A DNA stretch of 64,000 nt from Irpex lacteus. Taxonomy: Eukaryota > Basidiomycota > Agaricomycetes > Polyporales > Irpicaceae. The position numbers and the translations under genes are program-made. Under the pieces are notes generated by a model. The model ran no database searches, had not been told where the DNA came from, and saw nothing but the letters and a program-made list of their open reading frames with translations. The stretch spans positions 558,001-622,000 of the forward strand of contig MQVO02000015.1 of assembly GCA_001986395.2 (NCBI GenBank), given 5' to 3'. This document shows positions 36,128 to 46,933 of this stretch, in pieces (the first letter of the stretch is position 1; each line of letters begins with the position of its first letter).

Positions 36128-36668
36128 TACCTGTGTGGCCACACCAGATCTGGTGTCAAGATCCAGATCGCGTGGTCCTATAGATAAACAAGCGTCATAT
36201 TCATAATCTACGTACAAAATTACCCTATACTGCAAAAAACGAGAGGGAGAATCGAAAAGGGAGAGGAGAAATACCACTGTGTCGTCTACATCGTCGGAGA
36301 CGACGAGGACGGGTTCGGGGACGTTACCGGAGATATCCCGTGTGGCGATCACGCCATTTGATGGCGTCGGGAATTGGAGCGCGCAGGCGGAGCGAGCGCC
36401 GTGGCCGCAATGACTGCCATATGAGGCAATCGTACCTGGACTACGCCGCCATCATCCACGGCGTCATCATCCTGGCTCTTGCCAAGTTGCCCTTGATCGC
36501 GCTCGGGAGCAATAAGGGCAGATATACGCCATAGGCGCGGACGTTGCTTGCTGATGTGTCAGTGATGCGGCCCATCGCACTCAAGGATATCTTGTGAGCG
36601 AGTGCCTACCTTTTATATCCTGTTTATCCTTACCACTCGGAAAAACCTAAGGATTTTATCTTTAGATT
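36128..36668 (-). repeat. Outer right arm of the fold-back element
   Basis: Inverted copy of 33461-34000. The TATA-like box is mirrored at about 36609-36617, so both arms could start transcription toward the loop. Homology changes abruptly to a diverged form just inside 36128. Confidence 0.9.
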
Positions 36669-37601
36669 ATAATATATAGACGTATACGTTCCGTAATAGT
36701 GCAATCGACGATAAAGAGCTGACCTCTTTTCAATGTAGTTCTTTATTCCCATAGCTTACAGATATGTTGTTGATACTTGAACTTTATATCGTACGTACGG
36801 TCGCCAAGTTACTATACGACTCGGATAAGCCAGCTGGTGGGACCCCAGACCACTCCCGCGCGCCTACGACGTACTTGAGTGCCCGGGCGAGCTCTCAAAA
36901 GTATTCAAACCTAACCATCACCTACTAAGTACTCAGAATTTGCCTGTTGCTTACGGAATGATTTGAACAGCTAGGGATGTACGCCAAGGGATTGCATGGG
37001 CGTAAATGTGGTCTATGGCGTTACAAAGGATATTGTCCTTCGAGCCGTAGTAATCAAGTGCATACTTATTCGCAGAATAATAGTCATCTAATCCGTGCAA
37101 GTAGCACAACTTGAAGTAGGGCCAATGATGAGTTTTCCTTACTCAGTGCAACTGCTATCTCCAGTTCGAGCGTACGTATACGCGTACTCCGGCATGCTGA
37201 GGCTCTGCTCTCATATTAAGTGCTATCCCCCTCCTTAAATCTGACTAAAATCCGACAAAGCGGGCAATAATGCACACAGCGCAGTGAAGTCGTGACTCGA
37301 TCGTAACCATCACAAAGCCTCAGAAGTGCCTCGCCATTGAATATTGAGCACAGATGCTGTCCGCTGGTGGTGTACGTGGGACATTCACTATCTTCTCCGG
37401 AAAAAGGCGTACGTGGACGGCGCGGCATATGCGACGTCTTATGGCTAATCTCATCGCTAGATCTGGAAGACCCACTCTGAGATCCGCTGAGGGAGGACGC
37501 TGGATATAGTAACTTTGAAGATAGTTACTCGTATATATATTACCTCCAGCTTATCTGGTGGCCTTACCTTCGTACTCAACCTCTGAGCAAATCATCTCGC
37601 C
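36669..37601. other. Intergenic stretch between the fold-back and the SDR gene
   Basis: About 930 bases, partly AT-rich. It includes the SDR promoter, with a TATA-like tatatatatta near 37532. No other feature was seen. Confidence 0.45.
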
Positions 37602-38487
37602 ATGTCTAACCTCCCTCTCCAAGGCAAAGTCGCCCTCGTCACCGGTTCTTCCCGCGCAATCGGCGCAGGCATCGTAAAGCGACTCGCCGCTGACGGTGCT
37701 TTCGTCGTTGTCAACTATGTTAACAACGCCGAAGCAGCCAACACCGTTGTCGACGAGATCCACGCCACTACTCCCGGCAAAGCCATCGCGCTCAAGGGCG
37801 ACGCGAGCTCTGTCGCCGACTCCGAGAATCTCGTAGAGGAGACGGTGAAGCAGTATGGAAAGCTCGACATCCTGGTTCTCAACGCAGGAATGATGGATCC
37901 GAAATTGTTGAAGGATGTGGACGAGAAATCGTATGAGGATCACTTCAACATGAACGTGAAGGTCCCGCTCTTCACGGTCAAGAGAGCGACTAAGTATCTC
38001 CAGCCCGGTACGTCCATTTACATCGTTCGTCGCATTGCAACTCCGAGTGACACATCGATCATTGATAGGTGGACGAGTTATCTTCGTCTCTACCTCCCTC
38101 ACTAAATATTCTGGTACTCCACCCAGTTATCTTATCTATAACGCCACCAAAGGTGCCGTCGAGCAGCTCGTTCGTGTGCTCTCCAAGGATCTGGGCTCGC
38201 GCGGTATTACTGTCAATGCCGTCGCTCCAGGACCAACCAACACCGAACTCTTCACGAATGGCAAGAGCGAGCAGCTCATCCAGTTCTTCGCAAGTCTGCA
38301 CCCCATGAAGAGGATCGCTGAGCCGAGCGAAATCAGTCCGGTCGTGGCTATGCTCGCGAGGGAGGAGAGTACTTGGGTCAACGGACAGACGATCTTCATC
38401 AACGGAGTAAGTGCATATTCGGCTTTTGAGTACAATACATGAACTAATTGATCTGTCACGCCTATCTCATAGGGATACGCTGTCTGA
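37602..38487 (+). CDS. Short-chain dehydrogenase/reductase (252 aa)
   Basis: Three exons, 37602-38007, 38069-38406 and 38473-38487, give 252 residues. Classical SDR features: the nucleotide-binding motif VALVTGSSRAIGAGI (TGxxxAIG, with Ala where Gly is usual), the NAG motif (LVLNAGMMD), catalytic Ser in FVSTSLTK, and YxxxK in YNATKGA. VNAVAPGPTNTELF and the end FINGGYAV complete the Rossmann fold. The close spacing of elements and the length match 3-oxoacyl-ACP reductase-type or versicolorin-reductase-type SDRs. An NADP preference is suggested by the SSR after the first Gly but not proven. Substrate unknown. Confidence 0.9.
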
Positions 38488-38676
38488 TCTGGAAATACGC
38501 GAGAAACCTCGTAAGTATCCGCGCATCGTCATAATCTGTACTTGTAATTATAAACGGGTATGCTACTGGCGATGGCGAACGTATAACACATTGTGGCGCA
38601 AAGTAAGATAGCACTGACTTCCGTTTGGCTCAAACCGTCCGATACACTCTAACCAGCAAAACCGAAGGTCAGCATG

Positions 38677-40734
38677 TTATCCAGTAGTCGTATCCATCTC
38701 CTCCTCCCCCTCATCTCCTAAATCATCATCGTCACTCTCCTCTTCCAATGCAGCCTCTGCTTCGGCCTGTGCCTGTGCCGCCTCCGCCGCTTGCGCGATC
38801 GCCTGTTCAAGCAGCTTCGTCTGCTCCTCCGTGAGCCACGACAACGGCAACGAATTATCACTCGGTACCGCCTGCTGATCTACCGTCGCCGAGCCCACCG
38901 ATACCGACGCATCTTCAACAAGCGGCGGCGTCTGATACTGTGGTTGCGTTCTCGCAATAACACTAGCCAGAGTCGGATGGCTATGGGGAGCCCCAGGCGG
39001 GAGACTCTGGATCGTCGGCTGAACAGCAACCTCCGCCTCAGACGGGCCCACCCTCACCCTCCCCTTGATAATCGGATAAAGCTGTAACACCGTCGCCTGA
39101 GCATGCTCAATGACATGCTGCGGTATCTCTCCCTCTTCCAGTGTCATACCCTTGGTGCCATCAGGCGGAGGCGGGATGGTCTCTACGTGCATCATCGGTA
39201 TCGGCATCCCACTCTCTTGAGCTTGTGCCTGAGCCTGTGCGGCATTAGCAGTCGCCATCTGGTTCGCGACGATTCCGTTCCACATCTTGGCTCGCCGAGA
39301 CGCCTCCTCTTCGTCTTCGGCTTTCTCGACCTCCACTTGCTCGATTCCAGCGTTCGCACACGCAGAGTCGGCCTGCCCTTGACTATTACTGCTACCAGAC
39401 TTGCCCCCGTGAGCTTTACTGCGACTGTCCTTGTGTCGTTTGATAGCATCTCGTCGTGAGAACACCTTGTCGCACCCAAGACATTTCCACGCTGTTCGAT
39501 CGTGTAGTTTCACGTGTCTCTTCAAGTCGTGATTCCGCGCGAAGGAGGCTGGGCAAGAAGTACATTTGAACGGACGGTCGACGAGGGCGTGAAGACGCTG
39601 GTGAGTGCGGAGGGAGTAGAGGCGGTGGAAGGTCTTCAAGCAACCCGGTACGAGACATGGATAGACGGCTGTGCCGATGTCTGTTGGAGGTGATTGTATT
39701 TGTGGTGCGGAGGAGTCCCATGGTGACGGAGGAGGAGCAGGCCCGATGGGGATTTTGCTGAGTACACCAAGCATCTGGATGAGTCCTGCGAGTTCCTGTA
39801 GAACGTTGATTTGTTCTGGACGAGCTCGTGGCGCTGAGGTTACGGAGAATAAGTACACTTGATGGAGGTGGTATTGTATAGATGCGATGAACGAGGAGTC
39901 TGGGAGGCCGTTTGCCCATGCACTCTCGGGCTGTGAGGAGAACGCAGAGACAATCATCCGTACGGCTTGTGTCGTCAGAGCGAGAATATCGGGATACTGG
40001 ATCACCACGATGGGGCCAGCGGGGACAGGGGCAGCTACAGTAGCACCAGCATCGTCAGAACTCGGTCGCTTCTGGTACCTTTCTTCAGCGATGGGATCAA
40101 CATCCATAGTATCCCGTTTTCGTTTTCCTTTGTCCAGCTGGATAGCTGGTGCATCCGAATTGCGCATGGATGAGAAGAGGACGGAGGATTTGGCGAGGGA
40201 GACGACAGCTTCACTGAGCGGTTTCGCTAACGTCTTGGTTACAGCTCCGTCTGAAGCGAGTTGCGTCAGGACGTCTAAGACAGAGGAATTCAGGTTTGGG
40301 ACTGAATGGGAGGCTAGGGTGGCGCGGACGACTGGGTCTTTGAATGCGAATGAGAGGATCGCCCGGACAGTTACTAGAGCCGCTTCTTGCTTTTTGCTCT
40401 TTTTCACGTCGTCCGGAGAGTTCGTATGCTCGCTAGATGGCATAGGCGAGCTGAGAGAAAACCCTTTCTGTGATGGAGCCTGAGGTCCAGTAGTATTCGG
40501 CGGTTGGGACATCGAAACATTGTTTATGGTTGATGTGTTAACGGTCGAACCAGCACTGACTTCCGCCTGTGCCTTGGCAATATCAGCCCACAATTGGTCA
40601 CCGAGACGCTTAGCAATTTCTTCAGCCTCTGCGTCGTACTCTTCGTCCTCATCGTATTCAGCGTCTTCGTCGCCTTCGTCCCAGTCGGGTTCTTGCATGG
40701 CCTTGTCAATGGCAGCCTGTAGTGCGGCGTCCAT
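38677..40734 (-). CDS. C2H2 zinc-finger protein (685 aa)
   Basis: One long exon. The N-terminus is acidic and helical (MDAALQAAIDKAMQEPDWDE). Around residues 355-440 there are three C2H2 fingers in tandem: YPCLVPGCLKTFHRLYSLR, FKCTSCPASFARNHDLKRH and WKCLGCDKVFSRRDAIKRHK. The linkers fit a DNA-binding array. The C-terminus is Gln/Ala-rich with an acidic tail (EEESDDDDLGDEGEEEMD). A nuclear transcription factor is likely; targets are unknown. The ends of the frame are firm (ATG at 40734, stop at 38677). It converges with the SDR gene ending at 38487. Confidence 0.88.
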   Translation of the reverse strand: MDAALQAAIDKAMQEPDWDEGDEDAEYDEDEEYDAEAEEIAKRLGDQLWADIAKAQAEVSAGSTVNTSTINNVSMSQPPNTTGPQAPSQKGFSLSSPMPSSEHTNSPDDVKKSKKQEAALVTVRAILSFAFKDPVVRATLASHSVPNLNSSVLDVLTQLASDGAVTKTLAKPLSEAVVSLAKSSVLFSSMRNSDAPAIQLDKGKRKRDTMDVDPIAEERYQKRPSSDDAGATVAAPVPAGPIVVIQYPDILALTTQAVRMIVSAFSSQPESAWANGLPDSSFIASIQYHLHQVYLFSVTSAPRARPEQINVLQELAGLIQMLGVLSKIPIGPAPPPSPWDSSAPQIQSPPTDIGTAVYPCLVPGCLKTFHRLYSLRTHQRLHALVDRPFKCTSCPASFARNHDLKRHVKLHDRTAWKCLGCDKVFSRRDAIKRHKDSRSKAHGGKSGSSNSQGQADSACANAGIEQVEVEKAEDEEEASRRAKMWNGIVANQMATANAAQAQAQAQESGMPIPMMHVETIPPPPDGTKGMTLEEGEIPQHVIEHAQATVLQLYPIIKGRVRVGPSEAEVAVQPTIQSLPPGAPHSHPTLASVIARTQPQYQTPPLVEDASVSVGSATVDQQAVPSDNSLPLSWLTEEQTKLLEQAIAQAAEAAQAQAEAEAALEEESDDDDLGDEGEEEMDTTTG

Positions 40735-41447
40735 AGTGTCCTAACCTGTAGATTTACGATGTGCGAGTAGATATGAGCGTATAAGAAACCCCTACTGTAA
40801 CACTTACTATTGTGACTTCGAAAGGGTGCCAGGGAAGCAAACCAATTTGGTATTCGGAGTCTGCTAATGGGTGTGTCTTCTAAGTCCTGCCAGTGGAGAG
40901 AGGTAGAAAACAAGATGACGAGGGGCTATTAACATCAGATACGTCAACATTTCCTGTTCTGACGACTGGTGCATACGATGCTTCGGTCAGATACATGGGT
41001 GTCAGCTTACCGTTTCAATCGTTATTTGTGTGGTCACGGTGTCGACGCTTCATGATAAAAATGATAGACGCTTACGCCACAACGCCGGATGCTGGCCACT
41101 CGATGTCGGCTTTCCCCGAAATAGACATGCCAGTGAAAGCCCAACTTTGAAGTAGCCACTGGGGTGAAATCCCCCTGACACAGCGGACGGAATGTGGGGC
41201 CGACGTTGTTGGCTGCCTGCCGTCTAGTGAGCCCATGGGCTTGCTGCGCTCCTCCAAAAAAAACTTGAAGTAGTAGTACTTAGCCAAGATGGCAACATTC
41301 CGCCATTCTTGGTACGATGTCATATATCATACCGCAGTTCTAAGTACGTATACTATTGCTTATTTAGTAAGTAGTCTACTGCGTAAAATCATCTAACAAG
41401 CTGAAGTTGTTTAAGCTTGAAACCGCCGTGTTCATGGCAGTTGGCGG
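40735..41447. other. Intergenic region upstream of the zinc-finger gene
   Basis: About 700 bases. It probably holds the zinc-finger gene's promoter and 5' UTR. No other gene is supported. It ends at the TA flank of the next mobile element. Confidence 0.4.
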
Positions 41448-41449
41448 TA

Positions 41450-42962
41450 TGTCGCAAAAATCATAAGCGCCTCTAGATGCATCTAGAGGCTCGGATAGGC
41501 CCGAGATATCTAGAGACCATCTAGCGATCAAACCTTTCGTCCGGAGAACCGGCGTCCATCTAGAGACAGGGAATGATCTAGATATCGACGGGCTCTCTAG
41601 AGGCTCTCTAGATGCATCTGAGGTTGACTAGAGACCTTTACATCGTTGAAGGGCTCTCTTCAAGTATTCACTTTAATGCGCATTATTACCATTTTTGTTT
41701 TTCTTATCCTCTCACTTATCATGTCTTTGATTGCAGTTTATAAATTTTTATTATTGCTTTAATTGATGATTATTACCACTACTAGTACTACTATCTATAT
41801 CTATTTAACACTTATCTACTTCGTTTGTTATCTACTACTAGTGGATGTACTACGAGACCTGGGGGGGAAAGAGTTTGAAGTACCCTATTATATATGTGGG
41901 GGTAGTTGCGCACGGACCATGCAGAAAAGTGTCATCAAACGGCGCGCACATTTCCCATAAATGGTAAGTAGGTATACCAAGACATCGAATAGTTAGCGAT
42001 TTGACGGCCTACTAGTAGTATAAGTAAGTATATCCATTAGGCACTCGACGGCAATTGTACAGTATAGACAAAAATAGGAGACTGATCTTGGGATGTTGCG
42101 TGGCTTACGCGGCCAATTCTAATGCTAAGTATAGATGGTTTATTTGGCACCTGCCTACTGCTATCGAACAACGTGTTATAAGCACGTTGAGCCTTGATGC
42201 GATAGCTATGCATGCTGCTCATTTAAGTATATCTACTTCAACGACACTATCTCAATCAACTCGGTTTGGCCAATCCGAGGGATATAAGCGCCGCCGCCGC
42301 ATGCACTGTGCGGCGTGCCTACTTAGTAAATATGGGCAGCGCGCAGAAGGCATTTATAAACATCGGAGCTCCGTGTTTGCATAAAATTTAATATTGTGAA
42401 CTCACAGTCGATTTATTGTATGAGGGGAGACGGAACGGTGACTTGATGGACTAAAAAGGAAGTTGATCGCGAATATGTACGCCGCCGCATACTTGGCGCC
42501 CCCGACCAGGATTCATCTCAAGGCTCTGTTAGCATGTGTTAGTAATTTATATCTCACTCTTAAGCCAAAAAAAAGTCTGATTAAAGTAATACTACTAAGT
42601 AATAGCATGTAGTAGCTTAAACGCACTTGGTTCTCAGATACCGAGCACTTAATAGGGCCAGATTTCACGCTGTAGGAATATCACATACTATTTAAAAATG
42701 TTTTATCACCTGTGCGTAAAGTCCGCGTGTTCTTATAGCATAATACGAGCTCATCTAGATGTTATTGAGCACATCTGGAGGCGCTCTAGAGGCGTTGATG
42801 CCGACTAGATACTATATCGAGAAGGTGCGGTGTATCTAGAGAGTCCGACGGGCATCAAGATGATGTCGGCAATATCCAGGTACCATCCAGATAGACGCTA
42901 GAGACGCGTCGGAGATTGGCTAGAGACAAGCGTCTCTAGATGCGCCCTTATTTTTTGCGACA
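41450..42962. mobile_element. TA-flanked non-autonomous TIR element with CTAGA arrays
   Basis: A 1513-bp element with ends TGTCGCAAAAA (41450-41460) and TTTTTGCGACA (42952-42962), both bordered by TA (41448-41449, 42963-42964). Inside each end are arrays of CTAGA/TCTAG-based motifs: about 41460-41640 on the left and 42750-42945 on the right (for example CTCTAGATGCATCTAGAGG on the left, GTCTCTAGATGC on the right). The middle is AT-rich, with only short open frames (longest 109 aa at 42055-42384, unrecognised). No transposase is present. Its TIR shares GTCGCAAAAATC with the nested element at 34489. Confidence 0.75.
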
Positions 42963-42964
42963 TA

Positions 42965-43375
42965 GCTACGCCTCCCCTGTAACAAGTTCAGCAAAGAGAA
43001 TGCATACAACTACTTGTACGAGTTAACTACGATCAGATATCTGATAAAAACGCCTCTCTACATAATCCAGCTTATCCCGAGCACTCGTGTCTGGCTTCAA
43101 GAACGACAAAGCGCATGGAATTGTAGATCGCCGTTAGTACCTGTATGTCGTATGATACATCAGTATCGGATCGCTATTATTTAGCCCCACAATAACTCAC
43201 TGAATGGATGTTGTCACAGTGATAGGTACGGCCCAAGTTCAAAAGCTCGATGTCGGTGAGAGGCCTGTTTGTGTAGTCCGCGCAGGTTCCTTCGAATTCA
43301 TCTTCGCAATGAATGCTTTATCGGATCATGCTACCGAATGGTTTGCCTTCTGACTAACCTTCCTGATATCTTTGT
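42965..43375. other. Intergenic stretch
   Basis: About 400 bases right of the TIR element. It may hold the last exon of the next minus-strand gene (a frame after the acceptor-like cttcag near 43424). Nothing else was recognised. Confidence 0.35.
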
Positions 43376-43960
43376 TCATTTTTCCTTGGCTCGCGTCCAG
43401 TCACTACCGTGACCTGAAGCTGTAGTCCATAGTATTAGCCGTGCATTATTGTGTATTAGTTTAACTAACCTTAACCTCCTCCAATAGGCGGCGCACATCT
43501 TTATTTGCTTTTCTAAATGCCTTGAATCGATTCCATTTCCCTCGAATATTAAAAGTACCAGATTCGCCATCAGTAGGCCTGGCAATCCCATGGACGTGTT
43601 CCTGAATACTAAAGGTAAAGCTTGTGAGTAACTTGAACACCCTCTTCATCGTAAGAGCAGCGATGTATACTTCTTGTATTTGTCAAGATAACCATCGTCA
43701 TTTGCATGTTCTTGCTGCCCCATCAAAAATGCCTTTATCTTCAGCAGTGTGTCCACAACCTCTGGCAATTGGTTCGTATAGGAAGATATCTTCTGCCTGA
43801 GGCCGTAGACAGCACTCATTATGATGATGACGCTCGCTACGTCCACAATGATGCGTTCAGCTGTGGTCGCGGCATCACTGCCTCGAGAGGCGACGTCCGA
43901 GACAGCCTGTGCCGCGTTTTCGACCGATTTGGCGGTGTGAGTTATGGAGAATGGAGCCAT
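43376..43960 (-). CDS. Unrecognised small protein with a hydrophobic segment
   Basis: Exon 1 (43960-43671) and exon 2 (43608-43476) join in phase; the 3' end is unclear and may extend a little left. The protein starts MAPFSITHTAKSVENAAQAV. It has a hydrophobic stretch (IIVDVASVIIIMSAVYGL) and then a charged, helical part (EVVDTLLKIKAFLMGQQ and KWNRFKAFRKANKDVRRLLEE). I know no family match. The helix-rich make-up recalls N-terminal regions of fungal helical-bundle proteins, but that is weak. Two other helical genes lie to the right at 45045 and 48718. Confidence 0.45.
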
Positions 43961-45044
43961 CCTTTTCTGACACCCTAAAGCACAACTGGGACCATCAATG
44001 GTTTATATAGTGTATATAGTGTCAAGCACAGCCCTACATCTTATATGCGTGACAAAGGCCGGATTACCGGCAGGTAGTATTGCGAGATTACTGCATTTCT
44101 GCCCGAGGTATTGTCTAAACGTCACTAGGGTCTTGGACAATAGTACAAAGAGAGCTCCGACAATATCCCTAGGCGTATTGAGCGCTTGGATGATGATGCT
44201 GGATTCCTGGATTTCAAGGTGGATAGGTCGTCTTCGTAACCGGATAAGTTTCTGCATGATGTCGATTATTACACACGAACTGTTCATGATAAATATTCAG
44301 CTGAGGAAAATGCATGGAGGAAGATCAAGCTCACTACACATGAAGCTACATAAATGTTCCACGACGTACTCTACATTGTCCAAGTGTTCTTCTTAGTCCA
44401 TGCCGTGCCCCCAAGTCCATACGATACACACTTGACCTTGTTACTCGTCATTGAGAGTATCCCGCGTACGAAGACAGAAGGTTCTCAGCTTGAGAGGAGC
44501 AATTCCGGCAGCTGTACAAGAGGCGCCTAACGACGACTGTGGCGTGCTCCCCGAGCGACTTGTTACCCCGTCCACAGGCTGAGAGCTGCCTGTCGTTTGC
44601 GATCGCCACCTTGCTTGGTCAGGTTCTGATGGATGAAAAATACGGAAACACGGAAGTAAGCTGGTTACAGATTACGGTTACTCGAACCGCGCATTACCAT
44701 TCAATGACATTCCCCTCAGCTCCTGCGGCTCGTCGTAAAAGGGACCTATTCATTCAAGTGTCAATGTTCAATCTCGAGATACGGGACGACTGCATACCAT
44801 TAGACATCGGAACATCGCTGTCTATGTCAAATTGCGACAGTAATCCACACGCAAGCTCCGTCGGCTCGTCCTCTATCATCCACAAGTTAGTATGGGCACA
44901 ATGGGCTGTGAACAAGCACAAGGAATCTGAGACGTACGAATTTGAGACACGGATCCTCCGAAACGCTGTGACGGAGGCTCAAGGTTGTAAAGGCCTAAAG
45001 CGGAGTATGCAAAACTATCCTGTGCTAATTCATCCCCATGTCAG
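43961..45044. other. Intergenic stretch, no supported gene
   Basis: Contains a 94-aa minus frame (44003-44287) and a 185-aa plus frame (44539-45096) that starts at GTG and overlaps the next gene's last exon. I could not support either as a gene. Confidence 0.35.
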
Positions 45045-45745
45045 TCAAGCCCCCGCGAGCCCCTCAACAAAACCAAAAGTGCTCTCACCCGCGTGAAGCT
45101 CATAAGATGCCTCCTCGTGTGCCTTTGATCCCTCAACCAACGATTCAGGGAATTTATAGTGCGACAGAGGTGAGACCTCCAAAGATGGCGAGTGAGCAAT
45201 ATCGCAGTCCTCTAAGGCTTGCTATGCACGCGGTATGCTGGGTTAGAGCAATACAGTAGTATTCGTACAGGTGCATACCTGAACATTACAGTAGAACATT
45301 TTGACTTTGGCTTTGAAGCCATTAGCCTGTTCAACAAGTTCGTGCGTCGATCGTTTCCGTGGTGTGTCATCGAAGAGGTGTATTAACCTGCCACGTTCCT
45401 CGATGAGACTACATGAATGGAGAAGAAAATATTTAGTCAAGAGCGATAAATACATGTGATAGAGGTTGCTTGCCTGTCGTGTACCGTCATAAGGCACCCC
45501 ACAGCACCGTCCTGACGCTCCTTAGCACCTAATCTGCGGGAGACGTGGCATAACGTGTCGAAGGCGGATTGCTGATAGACGTCTGCTCGTTCCATAGTGC
45601 GTTGAAAGATACGTTCCCAGACTAGCTGGGAATCATCGCCATTAATGGCCGTGATGGATAATGAGTTGAGGTTCGAGTGTGCTTCGGCGAGTTCTTCGTG
45701 TGCGTGGGTAAGGTCCTCGACGAATTGAGATACGGACTGGTCCAT
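45045..45745 (-). CDS. Unrecognised helical protein (188 aa)
   Basis: Exons 45745-45474, 45408-45279 and 45209-45045 sum to 567 nt, in frame. The first intron begins GC rather than GT (a GC-AG intron). The protein begins MDQSVSQFVEDLTHAHEELA and is rich in Glu, Leu and Gln, reading as long alpha-helices (LVWERIFQRTMERADVYQQS; STHELVEQANGFKAKVKMF). The C-terminal part is acidic and less ordered. No signal peptide, no membrane segment, and no family that I recognise. The exon phases and the clean stop make it a likely gene. Function unknown. Confidence 0.6.
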
Positions 45746-46933
45746 GGGAAAGAATAGAGCGCGCGTAGTATAGGAATATGGCAGGAGAAGTTAAATGAAC
45801 GGGTCCAGAGTGAACGTACGCCCTGCGTAACAGAATTAATTTGAGACACAGAGGTAGCAAGGGCTGAAACTTATCACCTTATATATGCGCGAAGACACAT
45901 ACGAGGCACTCCACAGACTAATTGTCCGAGTCTACTACCGATGAGCACGCCCCCTTCCGATTCAACCGCTGTACGTACTCTCGCATCGCTCTCGGTAAAA
46001 CCAAAACAAGGGATGCGGCACTTGACGAGCAGGACCTAGAAACCGCCATCAGCGTTGGGAAAGAGCATCACATCGGTAGGTGGGCCAAACGTACCGCCAG
46101 ACAAGACACCAGAAAAGCGTGCACAATGAGGTCTTATGTCAACTAGAAACCTTTGCGACACCCGAAACTGGACGTTATGAACAACAATGAGCACCTCAAT
46201 GCTGTATGGTCTCTGAATACGGGACTATAGTAACAGCATCGCTAACGTCCAGCTGCAGAAACCCATTGACACTTTGCATGTTCACGCGTACGACATGACC
46301 TCGTGGCGAGAAAGATGTTGAGCTGGTACATAACATTGATGGGCGTCATCAGCCAGGAACGCAGTAGGGGCACAATAGACAAGACTTGCCTTATTCGCCT
46401 GGAGTAAAAGAATAAAGGTCGTTAAGGCTCCGAAAGCCTTGAAGTATCGAATTTGGACCCCGGTCCCTTGTATTTCTGAAGTTCATGGGCAGCGAAGACC
46501 CCGTGGTCGTTGTTCGACATACAGGACGACTCAGGGCATCTCAGTTGGATCATGTCTTGATCATGAATTATACACCGCAACAGTTCCGTCTAGAGTAAGC
46601 GGCAGATGCGATGACCCTGAACAACTATTTGCAAGTAAAGGCGAGGACCCTAGTTCATGCTGCAAGGCGCAAGAGGCGGAGCTCATACGGTTGCTCACTT
46701 GTCTAAACCTACCTGCGAAAGGATAGTCAGCGATAGATACACGTAGGTGACAGTTCATACATGCCTTGTAATGAAGGGTCCATTGGCCCATACTTATTAT
46801 GGCCAACCATCTTGTTTAGGCGACGCGAACTTCATGCAAGATATCATGCTAAGGACACTCTGTAAGGGTAACCGAATTACTAATATTGTCCACGTCGGTT
46901 CGTCATACAATACTTGTGCAAGCTTCACCCCTT
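45746..46933. other. Intergenic stretch, nothing found
   Basis: About 1.2 kb between two minus-strand genes. Short frames (for example 46439-46726 plus) lack motifs. Confidence 0.4.

Larger units (their letters stand above)
33461..36668. repeat. 3.2-kb fold-back (long inverted repeat) element
   Basis: The left arm (33461-35445, including a nested insert) and the right arm (35507-36668) are reverse complements of each other around a loop of about 61 nt (35446-35506). Matched points: 33461 with 36668, 34000 with 36128, about 34311 with 35820, about 34452 with 35680, 35311 with 35640, and 35445 with 35507. Coordinate sums are constant at about 70130, shifting to about 70950 after the nested element. 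Outer parts are nearly identical; inner parts are clearly diverged. No gene is recognised inside. No target duplication was seen at the ends. Confidence 0.9.

Noticed and set aside
44539..45096. 185-aa plus-strand frame as a gene
   Set aside because: It starts at GTG, has no motif, and overlaps the last exon of the better-supported minus-strand gene at 45045-45745.
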